Part shown: piece after piece, positions 16,498-25,271 of the stretch
Layout: each line of letters starts with the position of its first letter
How positions within the stretch are numbered: the stretch's first letter is position 1
Assembly (NCBI GenBank): GCA_934316845.1
Contig: CAKRDZ010000019.1
Span: forward strand, 1-64,000
Source: an uncultured Eubacterium sp.
Lineage (GTDB): Bacteria; Bacillota; Clostridia; Lachnospirales; Lachnospiraceae
Reading direction: 5' to 3'
Length of the DNA stretch: 64,000 nt
The notes under the pieces: generated by a model
Told to the model about the DNA's origin: nothing
Database searches by the model: none
Seen by the model: the letters and a program-made list of their open reading frames with translations, nothing else
Position numbers and translations under genes: made by a program

Positions 16498-18171
16498 TTA
16501 TTTACATACTTCTGTGAAGTACGACTCTAACGCAGCTACAATCTCTGCACCAGCCTGTTCGCTGCTTCCCTTTACAAGATAATACATCTTGATCTTTGGC
16601 TCTGTTCCGGATGGACGAACCAAAACGTTGATATCGTCTTCCATATTAAATTCAAGTACGTTGGATTTTGGCAGATTTCCAATTCCTTCCTTATAATCCT
16701 TCACATCGATCACCTTATAACCAGCTACCTCTTTTGGTGCGTTGGTACGAAGGCTTTCCCTGAGATCTGCCATCTTCTTTGCTCCGCTGGCTCCTTCAAA
16801 GGTAATGGACTGAAGTGCTTCTTTGAAATACCCGTATTTTTCATACAGCTGATTCAACATCTGTACAAGGGAAATTCCCATTGCTTTGTAATGAGCAAAC
16901 ATCTCACAGATCAAGAGGGAGGCATTCACGCCATCTTTGTCACGGACATGTCCGCCGCTGAGATAACCATAACTCTCTTCAAAACCGAAGATGTAACGGT
17001 CTACTTCACCGTCTGCTTCCAAAAATCCAATCTGCTCGCCGATAAATTTGAAACCGGTAAGCACACGTCTTACTTCTACACCGTAGTCAGCGGCGATCTT
17101 ATCGATCATTTTCGTCGATACAATGGTTGTTACAACCACCGGATTTTTCGGCATTGTTCCGTTGGCTTTATACGTCTTGCAGATATAGTCAAAGAGAAGG
17201 ATTCCCATCTGGTTCCCGGAGATCAGCTGATAATCATCACCTTCTTTTACAGCTACGCCGACACGGTCGCAGTCCGGATCGGTTGCCAGAAGGAGGTCGC
17301 TTCCTACTTCTTTTGCCTTTTTCAATCCCACTTCCAAAGCCTCACGGATCTCCGGATTCGGATATGGACATGTGGTAAAGTTGCCATCCGGCATCTCCTG
17401 CTCTTTTGGAATCGTGATCTGGGTGTAGCCATTTTCTTTCAGACATCTTGTCACACAGTAACGGCCGGTTCCGTTGAGCGGAGTATAAACGATGGATACA
17501 TTTTTGTCAATCTCTTTCGGATTCAGGGCACGCTCGGAAACGGCATCGATAAATCCGGTAATGACATCATCTTCAATATATTTGATCTTTCCTTCGGAAA
17601 GTCCTGCTTCAAAGTCCATGATCTTTACATCATCAAACACATCGACTGCTTCGATCTCTGCGAGAATCGCATCGGCAACTTCCAGCGTGATCTGGCAGCC
17701 ATCGGCACCATAAACTTTGTACCCATTGTATTTTGCCGGGTTGTGGCTGGCTGTCACCACGATACCACCGTCACAGTCCAAAGCACGTACGGCATAAGAG
17801 AGGGATGGCGTCGGCATCAGCTCTTTGTAAATATTTACCAGTATTCCGTTTGCTGCAAATACACTGGCTGCTGTTTTTGCAAAAATGTCCGATTTGTTAC
17901 GGCTGTCATAGGCGATCGATACGGAAGGATTTTTTGCCGCTTTGTTCAAATAATTGCTGTATCCCTGGGTTGCTCTGGCTACGGTATGCTCGTTCATACG
18001 ATAGGTTCCGGCTCCGATCACACCACGGAGTCCACCGGTACCAAATTCCAGATCGCGGTAAAAACGATCGTTGATCTCTTCTTCCTTTCCCTCGATGGCT
18101 TTCAATTCTGTCAAAAGATCTTCTTCCGTCACTTTACCAAGCCATCTTTTATAATTTTCCATCATATCCAT
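16498..18171 (-). CDS. Phosphohexomutase (phosphoglucomutase/phosphomannomutase)
   Basis: A 557-residue alpha-D-phosphohexomutase of the long clostridial type. The phosphoserine loop is VVTASHNPAKYNGYK (about residues 136-150), the metal loop is LATDPDCDRVG, the sugar-binding loop is GFEESYGY, and the phosphate-binding loop VRPSGTEPKIK is near the C-terminus. It can convert glucose 6-phosphate to glucose 1-phosphate and often mannose 6-phosphate to mannose 1-phosphate. Here both products are needed: glucose 1-phosphate by RfbF, mannose 1-phosphate by ManC. The start has AAAGGAGG nine bases upstream. It lies 15 bases downstream of rmd in the same series. Confidence 0.92.
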   Translation of the reverse strand: MDMMENYKRWLGKVTEEDLLTELKAIEGKEEEINDRFYRDLEFGTGGLRGVIGAGTYRMNEHTVARATQGYSNYLNKAAKNPSVSIAYDSRNKSDIFAKTAASVFAANGILVNIYKELMPTPSLSYAVRALDCDGGIVVTASHNPAKYNGYKVYGADGCQITLEVADAILAEIEAVDVFDDVKIMDFEAGLSEGKIKYIEDDVITGFIDAVSERALNPKEIDKNVSIVYTPLNGTGRYCVTRCLKENGYTQITIPKEQEMPDGNFTTCPYPNPEIREALEVGLKKAKEVGSDLLLATDPDCDRVGVAVKEGDDYQLISGNQMGILLFDYICKTYKANGTMPKNPVVVTTIVSTKMIDKIAADYGVEVRRVLTGFKFIGEQIGFLEADGEVDRYIFGFEESYGYLSGGHVRDKDGVNASLLICEMFAHYKAMGISLVQMLNQLYEKYGYFKEALQSITFEGASGAKKMADLRESLRTNAPKEVAGYKVIDVKDYKEGIGNLPKSNVLEFNMEDDINVLVRPSGTEPKIKMYYLVKGSSEQAGAEIVAALESYFTEVCK

Positions 18172-18186
18172 TTTTGTAATCCTCCT

Positions 18187-19152
18187 TTATGCTTCTACAT
18201 TGGCACGCCAATACTCTAATGTGTCTTTCAATGTCTGCTCCAGACTGATCTTGCGTTTCCAGTCCGTCTGCTCTGTAATTTTCGTAATATCTGCTTCGAT
18301 AATCGGAACATCGATCGGACGAAGTCTCGCCTGTTCCACTTCTACATTGATCTCGCGTCCGGAAAGTTCGATGATCTTATCCAGAACTTCCTGGATCTCA
18401 TAGGCTTTTCCGGAACCTACATTGTAAGTTTCCCCGCTTTTTCCCTGACGGATCAGACATTCATAAGCGGCAATCACATCCCGCACATCGGTAAAGTCTC
18501 GTTTTGCTTTCAGATTTCCGACATGGATCACCGGCTCACGCAGTCCCTTTTCCACTTCAACAACCTGCTTACAAAAGTCAGACACAACGAACTGCGGTGA
18601 CTGTCTTGGCCCTACATGAGTAAATGCGCGCACCATCACAAGTTCCAGCTGATATGCCTGCGCGTAGATCGTACCGAGCATATTCTGGCAGCTTTTCGTC
18701 GCTGCATAGATATTTCCCGGACGAAGTACGGTATCTTCAACGATAGGCACCTGATCGGGATGGATCCGCCCATACTCTTCCCCGGAACCGATCAGCAATA
18801 CCCGTCCTTTGTATTCCATTTCCTTTAATACATCCAATAAATTCAATGCGCCTTTGATATTTACATCAACGGTCAATTGAGGGTTAGACCAGGATACGGC
18901 AACCGAACTCTGCGCTGCCAGATGGAATATGTAATCCGGAACAAAATTCTCGATCACATCAACAATTTCCTGTTTTTCCAACAGATTCATATCCACGACA
19001 TCATAGCCTTCCGGCTCCAGTGTCTCCTGTTTCATCTTCGTAGAGCGCACCTGATAGCCGCACTCTCCACACAAATATTCAGCCAGATATTTCCCTACAA
19101 ATCCGGCTCCACCGATAATTAATGCTTTTTTCATGCCTTCATTCACTTTCAT
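18187..19152 (-). CDS. rmd: GDP-6-deoxy-D-mannose reductase (GDP-D-rhamnose synthase)
   Basis: A 321-residue extended short-chain dehydrogenase. The NADP loop is LIIGGAGFVGKYLAEYL, HLAAQSSVAVSW follows, and the catalytic YxxxK is IYAATKS. The pattern fits RMD and not GDP-L-fucose synthase, whose N-terminus differs. It would reduce the 4-keto group of the Gmd product to give GDP-D-rhamnose. The gene directly follows gmd, but a hairpin with a T-run lies between them. The start is uncertain between ATGs at 19152 and 19134; neither has a strong ribosome binding site, which suggests weaker translation than its neighbours. Confidence 0.87.
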   Translation of the reverse strand: MKVNEGMKKALIIGGAGFVGKYLAEYLCGECGYQVRSTKMKQETLEPEGYDVVDMNLLEKQEIVDVIENFVPDYIFHLAAQSSVAVSWSNPQLTVDVNIKGALNLLDVLKEMEYKGRVLLIGSGEEYGRIHPDQVPIVEDTVLRPGNIYAATKSCQNMLGTIYAQAYQLELVMVRAFTHVGPRQSPQFVVSDFCKQVVEVEKGLREPVIHVGNLKAKRDFTDVRDVIAAYECLIRQGKSGETYNVGSGKAYEIQEVLDKIIELSGREINVEVEQARLRPIDVPIIEADITKITEQTDWKRKISLEQTLKDTLEYWRANVEA

Positions 19153-19173
19153 TGATAATTATGCAATATGTGA

Positions 19174-19215
19174 AAAAGGCGCTGGCATCGCCCACATATG
19201 CGGTGAATCCCGGCG
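19174..19215 (-). terminator. Imperfect hairpin with T-run between gmd and rmd
   Basis: On the minus strand GGCGCC pairs with AGCGCC across a partly paired interior (ACCGC with GCGAT nearby), and TTTTT follows. It lies 18 bases beyond the gmd stop and 22 bases before the rmd start. It could act as a partial terminator, lowering expression of the downstream half of the locus. Confidence 0.5.
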
Positions 19216-19233
19216 CCGTTTCCATATAAAAGA

Positions 19234-20265
19234 TTAGATTGATTTTACTTTAATTTCTTTTTTTACTAAAGCTAAGTCATTCTTAACCATTCTCTCAACT
19301 AACTGGCTGAAAGAGATCTCACGTTTCCATCCAAGTTCTTTTTCTGCTTTGGCAGGGTTTCCAAGAAGGATATCTACTTCTGCCGGGCGGAAGAACTGTG
19401 GATTTACTTTTACGATGGTCTTTCCGGTTGCCTTATCTTTTCCGATCTCGTCAACACCGGTTCCTTCCCATTCGATCTCGATTCCAACATGTCCAAATGC
19501 AACTTCTACAAATTCACGTACGGTACGTGTCTCGTTGGTAGCGATGACATAATCGTCCGCATGATCCTGCTGAAGAAGAAGCCACATTGCTTTTACATAA
19601 TCCTTGGAATGACCCCAGTCTCTCTTAGAGTCCATATTTCCAAGTTCCAGATGATCCTGTACACCAAGTTTGATACGTGCTACCGCATCCGTGATCTTAC
19701 GGGTAACGAACTCTTTACCACGGCGCTCGGATTCATGATTGAACAGAATTCCGGAGCATGCATACAGATCATAACTCTCTCTGTAGTTCTTTGTGATCCA
19801 GTGTCCATACAGCTTTGCAACTCCGTATGGAGAACGTGGATAGAATGGAGTGGTCTCTGTCTGAGGAATTGCCTGAACCAGACCAAACATCTCACTTGTA
19901 GAAGCCTGATAAAATCTTGCTTCCGGTTTTACCGTACGGATTGCTTCCAGCATGTTCGTAACACCAAGAGCATCGATGTCGGCTGTTGCCAGAGGCTGCT
20001 CCCAGCTTGTTGCTACAAATGACTGAGCAGCAAGGTTATAAACTTCATCCGCCTGAGAGATCTTCATTGCTGTGATCAAAGAAATCGGATCGGTCATATC
20101 CGCATAGATAAAGTGAATCTTATCTTTAATATGCTCGACATTTCCATAATCTACAACGCTCTTACGGCGCATGATTCCATATACTTCATAGCCCTTTTCC
20201 AGCAGAAGTTCTGCAAGATAAGAACCGTCCTGTCCTGTAATACCTGTTATTAATGCGTGTTTCAT
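19234..20265 (-). CDS. gmd: GDP-mannose 4,6-dehydratase
   Basis: A 343-residue extended SDR. The N-terminus HALITGITGQDGSYLAELLL is diagnostic of Gmd. The catalytic residues are in YQASTSEMFG and SPYGVAKLYGHW (YxxxK), and FNHESERRGKEFVTRK is the conserved substrate and tetramer region. It converts GDP-mannose to GDP-4-keto-6-deoxymannose. The ATG at 20265 has AAAGGAG five bases upstream; a further ATG at 20280 is rejected. It lies 53 bases downstream of manC. Confidence 0.95.
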   Translation of the reverse strand: MKHALITGITGQDGSYLAELLLEKGYEVYGIMRRKSVVDYGNVEHIKDKIHFIYADMTDPISLITAMKISQADEVYNLAAQSFVATSWEQPLATADIDALGVTNMLEAIRTVKPEARFYQASTSEMFGLVQAIPQTETTPFYPRSPYGVAKLYGHWITKNYRESYDLYACSGILFNHESERRGKEFVTRKITDAVARIKLGVQDHLELGNMDSKRDWGHSKDYVKAMWLLLQQDHADDYVIATNETRTVREFVEVAFGHVGIEIEWEGTGVDEIGKDKATGKTIVKVNPQFFRPAEVDILLGNPAKAEKELGWKREISFSQLVERMVKNDLALVKKEIKVKSI

Positions 20266-20318
20266 GATATCTCCTTTCAAACCTAAACATTGCTATTCAT
20301 TTTATTTATTGTAAAATC

Positions 20319-21389
20319 TTAGATGTACTCGTTGCGGTTGCAGATTCTAAGATTTTCAAGTACTTTCTTGATATCTCCGGCATGGCCTTTGTCACAGATC
20401 AGCAGCGCATCTTCCGTATCTACGACGATGATGTCCTCCAGTCCTACCGCTGCGATCAATTTTTCAGAACCTTCGATGATCGAATTCTTTGTCTCTACGG
20501 TAATAACATTTCCCTGAACGGCATTTCCAAATTCGTTCGTCGAACGGATACGTCCGACAGCCAGCCAGGATCCTACGTCATCCCAGCCAAATGTACCGGG
20601 AAGTACGAAGATATTTTCCGCCTTTTCCATAATGCCGTAATCAATGGATTCGGATTCCATTTTTTCGAATTCAGCCTCAAGAACACTTTCCTGTTCTTCG
20701 GTTCCGATCGCATCCTGAATCTTCACAAGACCCTCATAGGTCTTTGGCATAAATTCTTTCATATTATTTAAAATGGTGGAAACCTTCCAGACAAACATAC
20801 CGCTGTTCCAAAGGTAGGATTCGTCAGCAAGATATTCTTTTGCTTTTTTGAGATTTGGTTTCTCTACAAAACATTCCACACCATAGGCACGACCCTCGCT
20901 CTGATCCGGATCAAATTTGATATACCCGTATCCCGTCTCCGGATAGTTTGGTGTGATACCGATTGTCGTCAGGTTGTTTCCTTTTTCTGCTACCTGGCAG
21001 GCATCTTTCAATACATCGACAAACATCGAATTGTATTTGATCAAATGATCGGATGGAAGCACGATCATAAGAGCATCGTCATATTTTCTGTTAATATGCA
21101 TGGCAGCAAGGCCTACACAAGGAGCCGTATTTCTCCCTACCGGTTCGCACAGGATATTTTCTTCCGGAAGTTCCGGCAGCTGTTCTTTTGCCAATGCCTT
21201 GTAATCCCGGTTTGTCACAATGTAAATATCTTCCACATTTACCAGCGGTAAAATACGATTCACCGTATGCTGAATCATCGTAATTCCATCATCTGTCAGA
21301 CTCAAAAACTGCTTCGGCAGATTTTTGCGGCTTTTTGGCCAAAATCTCTCGCCACGTCCGCCTGCCATGATCATTGCTGTAACTTTCAT
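20319..21389 (-). CDS. manC: Mannose-1-phosphate guanylyltransferase
   Basis: A 356-residue nucleotidyltransferase. The pyrophosphorylase signature is IMAGGRGERFWPKSR, followed by KNLPKQFLSL, and further conserved segments are VLPSDHLI, ETGYGYIKF, FVEKPN, WNSGMFVW and FGWDDVGSW. It is a single-domain GMP without the phosphomannose isomerase domain, which is supplied by the adjacent manA. It makes GDP-mannose for Gmd. The start has AAAGGA upstream. It lies 29 bases downstream of manA. Confidence 0.94.
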   Translation of the reverse strand: MKVTAMIMAGGRGERFWPKSRKNLPKQFLSLTDDGITMIQHTVNRILPLVNVEDIYIVTNRDYKALAKEQLPELPEENILCEPVGRNTAPCVGLAAMHINRKYDDALMIVLPSDHLIKYNSMFVDVLKDACQVAEKGNNLTTIGITPNYPETGYGYIKFDPDQSEGRAYGVECFVEKPNLKKAKEYLADESYLWNSGMFVWKVSTILNNMKEFMPKTYEGLVKIQDAIGTEEQESVLEAEFEKMESESIDYGIMEKAENIFVLPGTFGWDDVGSWLAVGRIRSTNEFGNAVQGNVITVETKNSIIEGSEKLIAAVGLEDIIVVDTEDALLICDKGHAGDIKKVLENLRICNRNEYI

Positions 21390-21418
21390 AATTTTTTCCT
21401 TTCTTACTAAATCTGTAT

Positions 21419-22381
21419 TTATAATTTTGACATTAAAATTTCATTGTTTCCGTAAATGTAATATTCGCCAAATCCTGCCGGGATAAAGATACTGTCACCT
21501 GCCTGAAAATCGTATCGGCGTCCTTTATATTCGAGACAGCCATCCCCTTTTACAACAAGCAGCGACTGGAAAGACGTCTTATCACACCAAAATTTGATTC
21601 TGCCGCCTTCGCATTCAATCTTGTTGACACAGAAATAATCGCACTCAAACAACCGGCGGATCCTGCCGCTCTGCAAACGCACCTCGTTATTGTCAAACAC
21701 CTGGGACGGTACGATCGGCGTCCGGTCAATCACAGCCACTCCCCGCTCGATATGAAGTTCTCTGTAATTCCCATTTTTATCCTTACGAAGATAGTCATAT
21801 ACGCGAAACGTCGTGTTGGAATTCTGCTGTATCTCCGCGATCACAACTCCAGCACCAATCGCATGAATCGTTCCCGGATGAATGAAAAAACAGTCTCCTT
21901 CATTCACTTCCACTTTATTTAAAATTTCCTGGATAGATCCATCCCGCATCTTCTGCTCCAGTTCTTCCCTGGAAACTTCCCGATTTAATCCGTAATATAA
22001 AAATGCATGTGGCTTAGCAGCCAGTACATACCACATCTCTGCTTTTCCCTCTTCGCCCAGTTCCCTCTTTGCCGAGTCATCGGATGGATGCACCTGAATT
22101 GAAAGGTTTTCTTTCGCATCAATAAATTTAATTAAAATCGGAAATCTATCTTTTGGCTGAAACCTATGAGAAACATATTCTGGAAATTGATCCAGTACTT
22201 CCTCTAATGTTTTCCCTTTAAATGCTCCGTTGCGGACCGTACATTTTCCATCCGGATGACAACTGAGTTCCCAGCTTTCCGCCGTACAGTCCCCATCGCC
22301 GGCTTTTCCATATAAGCGTTCCAGTTCATGACCGCCCCAAAGATAATCCTTGTATGCCGGAGCCAATTTCATTGGATACAT
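21419..22381 (-). CDS. manA: Mannose-6-phosphate isomerase, class I
   Basis: A 320-residue cupin-type isomerase. Zinc ligands are visible in LSIQVHPSDDSA (Q and H), in the Glu of GEEGKAEMWYV, and in FFIHPGTIHAIGAG. LAPAYKDYLWGGHEL at the N-terminus is typical of the short Bacillus-type ManA. It interconverts fructose 6-phosphate and mannose 6-phosphate, feeding the GDP-mannose branch. A possible AAAGGA site lies a little far (about 14 bases) from the ATG. Confidence 0.93.
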   Translation of the reverse strand: MYPMKLAPAYKDYLWGGHELERLYGKAGDGDCTAESWELSCHPDGKCTVRNGAFKGKTLEEVLDQFPEYVSHRFQPKDRFPILIKFIDAKENLSIQVHPSDDSAKRELGEEGKAEMWYVLAAKPHAFLYYGLNREVSREELEQKMRDGSIQEILNKVEVNEGDCFFIHPGTIHAIGAGVVIAEIQQNSNTTFRVYDYLRKDKNGNYRELHIERGVAVIDRTPIVPSQVFDNNEVRLQSGRIRRLFECDYFCVNKIECEGGRIKFWCDKTSFQSLLVVKGDGCLEYKGRRYDFQAGDSIFIPAGFGEYYIYGNNEILMSKL

Positions 22382-22404
22382 ATTATCACTCTTTGTCCTT
22401 TAAT

Positions 22405-23112
22405 CTATTTTCCGGCAATTCGTTTTGCCGTCAATTTAAACAGTGTCTTAACATAACTCATAATAAATGGAATCAATCGTCTCTTCGACTCTCCATAAAT
22501 TCTCTTATCAAACTCAATCGGTACTTCTCCGATCTTCAGCTTCTTATCGGATTTATTGAGGCGCAGGCAGAGAAGAACTTCCTGAAGCACATCATAGTTA
22601 TGGCAGGTAAGTTTTACTTCTTTCAGCTGTGCTGTCTCATACATACGATAATCGGTAGAAATATCTTTCGCCTTGATTCCAAGGAAAAAGCGGAACATAC
22701 CATTTAAAATGTGTGACATCACAATGGATGATTTCGCATCATTTGTCTTACCTCCCTCTACATAGCGGGAACCGATAACGACATCGCACGTTTCATCCAC
22801 AAATTTCTTATATAGATCAGGAATATACTTAGGGTTGTGAGATCCGTCGCTGTCTAAGATCAGAAACTTGTCCTTCTCAGCATATTTGATTCCGGTTTTG
22901 AACGCACCTGCAAATGCCGGTTCTTCCTGATTGATATAACGAGCACCATACTCCTCGCATACTCCTTTCGTGTTATCCAAAGGTTCTGCGGTATCAATAA
23001 CCAATATTTCGAACTCTTCTCCGGTTTTCTCAACATTTTCAATAATTTGCGGCAATAATACTTTCAGATTTTCTTCTTCTTTATATGCCAGCAAAACTAC
23101 GCTGATTCCCAT
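22405..23112 (-). CDS. GT2 family glycosyltransferase (dolichyl-phosphate mannosyltransferase-like)
   Basis: A 235-residue GT-A enzyme. VVLLAYKEEENLKVLLPQI at the N-terminus, LVIDTAEPLDNT and FLILDSDGSHNP (DxD) are GT2 features. RYVEGGKTNDAKSS matches the region conserved in polyprenyl-phosphate glycosyltransferases, but there are no C-terminal membrane helices. It may load mannose or a derived sugar onto undecaprenyl phosphate, which the neighbouring GT-C-like membrane proteins could then use; this is inferred from context. GGAGG lies seven bases upstream of the ATG. A gap of about 110 bases precedes it, in which I see no clear signal. Confidence 0.85.
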   Translation of the reverse strand: MGISVVLLAYKEEENLKVLLPQIIENVEKTGEEFEILVIDTAEPLDNTKGVCEEYGARYINQEEPAFAGAFKTGIKYAEKDKFLILDSDGSHNPKYIPDLYKKFVDETCDVVIGSRYVEGGKTNDAKSSIVMSHILNGMFRFFLGIKAKDISTDYRMYETAQLKEVKLTCHNYDVLQEVLLCLRLNKSDKKLKIGEVPIEFDKRIYGESKRRLIPFIMSYVKTLFKLTAKRIAGK

Positions 23113-23221
23113 GATTCTTCCTCCAAAATTTTTTGTAATTCATTATTCAACAACTTATTTTACCATACAAAAAGATATTTGAAAAGGGTTTTCTAAAAAC
23201 TTTATTATTTCCTTCCTCGTA

Positions 23222-25249
23222 TCATTTTTCTCGCTGAACCGTCATTTTATAGTATTTCATCTTTACGCCCTGCGGAACATAGAGACGAAATTGTATATTT
23301 TTTCCTTTTTTTATTGTCAAATTCCGAATCAATGCCTTGTTTTCTCCTCTTTCTGCCTTCACTTTTGCACACACTTTTTTACCATCGTTGAGAGCCACAT
23401 CAAACACCGGCAGCTCCGATGTCGTACCGTCCTCGATCTCGTAGTCGAACGTAATTGTATACGTTCCGGCAGTCACTTCGGAATACGGTCCACTCTGAAC
23501 GATCCCGGATGGCTGTGTCCCATCCAGAACAAGAGCGCCCTCTTCATTGATTTTTTCCTTCGGCACAACATATCCCCATGAATATGGATAATCTATGGAT
23601 ACTTCTTTTCCTTTATCCGGCAGACCAACTTTAAAATCAAATTTATTTTGGATCAGGTCATACAATTCATAATCACGATATGCGTATTTTTTTATCAAAG
23701 TATTTTCCTTCCACATCCATGCCGGCATTTTCTCTTCTGCTGCTTTCGTTGTAAGCACTGCCGCATGCATATTCTGCACCGCTCCGGCATCAAAATACCG
23801 GGTTGTTGATCCATTTTTCGCTGCCGTCTGTCCATCTGAAGTAGATATGATCTGAACCTCTTCGGAAAGGGATTTCATAATACGTGCCTCTTCTATATTG
23901 TCATCCCCAAAAACATACAAAATATCAATTCCGTTTTCTTTGGCATCGTCCAGAATTTCTGTCAGCTCATCCGCAGAATTGTCAATCGAAGAATAAGTGC
24001 GGTAGCCTGTAACATTAATATACAGGATCATTGTGACTAAAATAAGGCTTACCAGCACCTTAACGGTATCATTTTTTATTTTGCGCAATTGATCTGCCGT
24101 AAGTCCGCTGCAAAGGATAACTGCCATCATCGGAAGCAGATGATATCTGTTTTCAAACGCACCCCCACTGTATGTCATATCCGCAAGGATCAATACGGCC
24201 ATATTAACGATGACAAAGCAAAGAACCAGTCCTGTAACTACCTCCAGACGTTTATTCCGCAGCATACGGATGACACAGTATACAAAACTTCCCAGCATCA
24301 GTGCTACAAGCACAAAACATGCCACTGTATAAATTCCATTTACAGAAAGCACTTCCGTCTCCGCACTGCTGCTGCCGCCAAACAAGGCAAATATTGCTGA
24401 AACACTTGCCGCTGCATTATGTGCCAGATTTACCGTCGTTGTCAGTTTCATCGCCGGTGGATTGTTTGGCAGTGCCAGCACTTTGCACAATAAAATCCCG
24501 GCTCCTGCGGCACCGACACTGACCACAGAAAATAGATACTGTCTCTTCATCAGACATTTTCCGTGCCAGCGGCCATTTTCAAACAATTTATTTTCGCAGG
24601 CAATTTCGATGATCTGATATAAGATAACCGGTCCCACACAACAGATTAATTCATACACCGTTGTCGAAATACTGGATGCAAACAAAAACACCTCAAACAG
24701 CATAACAAACATAATCTGTTTTTGCGTTGTCTTGTGAAATCGGATCATGATACTCACTGCCATTAAAGCCATAATTGTCTTAATGCTGTAATATCCGGCA
24801 GCGGTAAACATCATCTTGGCATATCCTAACTGATCCCAGGTGTATGGACCAAAGACAAGGATCAGTATCACATACTCCGCTACGCGGCTCATTTCCAAAT
24901 CTTTACATATTCTACGGATTACATAAAGATATAAAACGATCGTAAGACAGTTCGCAATACCGTATGCAGTAAATATATTATGCGTCAGACCATAAAATAA
25001 AGCAGCTGCCGGCACCGCCGAATCCCATCCGAGTGTTGTCTGATATGTCCAATCTGTAAGAAACAAAGTCTTTTGCTTCCAGATTTCTACTGCCTGTGTC
25101 AGTGCACAGATAGAATCGTAATCCATTGTATATTTTGCACGCAAAAAATTGATCAAAATGATTGCGATTATCTGACCACAAACAATTCCAAACAAAATCC
25201 ATTCAAAACAAGTTCGTTTTTTGCCAGTAAACTGCTTTATTCGATTCAT
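23222..25249 (-). CDS. Multi-pass membrane protein, GT-C-like, paralogue of the 29.2-31.3 kb gene
   Basis: A 675-residue protein with roughly 11-13 predicted membrane segments in residues 18-410 and a ~250-residue C-terminal extracellular part. Just after the first membrane segment lie MDYDSICAL and EIWKQKTLFLTDW; an acidic pair in this loop is the usual place of the catalytic Asp in GT-C glycosyltransferases. The same loop is conserved in the protein encoded at 29.2-31.3 kb. The C-terminal ~110 residues look like a beta-sandwich (GTYTITFDYEIEDG). I infer a transferase that uses polyprenyl-linked sugars at the outer face. No named family is recognised with certainty. Confidence 0.7.
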   Translation of the reverse strand: MNRIKQFTGKKRTCFEWILFGIVCGQIIAIILINFLRAKYTMDYDSICALTQAVEIWKQKTLFLTDWTYQTTLGWDSAVPAAALFYGLTHNIFTAYGIANCLTIVLYLYVIRRICKDLEMSRVAEYVILILVFGPYTWDQLGYAKMMFTAAGYYSIKTIMALMAVSIMIRFHKTTQKQIMFVMLFEVFLFASSISTTVYELICCVGPVILYQIIEIACENKLFENGRWHGKCLMKRQYLFSVVSVGAAGAGILLCKVLALPNNPPAMKLTTTVNLAHNAAASVSAIFALFGGSSSAETEVLSVNGIYTVACFVLVALMLGSFVYCVIRMLRNKRLEVVTGLVLCFVIVNMAVLILADMTYSGGAFENRYHLLPMMAVILCSGLTADQLRKIKNDTVKVLVSLILVTMILYINVTGYRTYSSIDNSADELTEILDDAKENGIDILYVFGDDNIEEARIMKSLSEEVQIISTSDGQTAAKNGSTTRYFDAGAVQNMHAAVLTTKAAEEKMPAWMWKENTLIKKYAYRDYELYDLIQNKFDFKVGLPDKGKEVSIDYPYSWGYVVPKEKINEEGALVLDGTQPSGIVQSGPYSEVTAGTYTITFDYEIEDGTTSELPVFDVALNDGKKVCAKVKAERGENKALIRNLTIKKGKNIQFRLYVPQGVKMKYYKMTVQREK

Positions 25250-25271
25250 TATTATTTCTTCCTTTTTTAGA

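Noticed and set aside
16891..18219. A 442-codon plus-strand frame opposite the phosphohexomutase gene.
   Set aside because: It is a shadow of a clearly conserved enzyme on the minus strand, with no ribosome binding site and an implausible Cys/His-rich translation.
18187..19152. GDP-L-fucose synthase.
   Set aside because: The N-terminal cofactor loop and the SSVAVSW segment match GDP-6-deoxy-mannose reductases, not the fucose synthase pattern.
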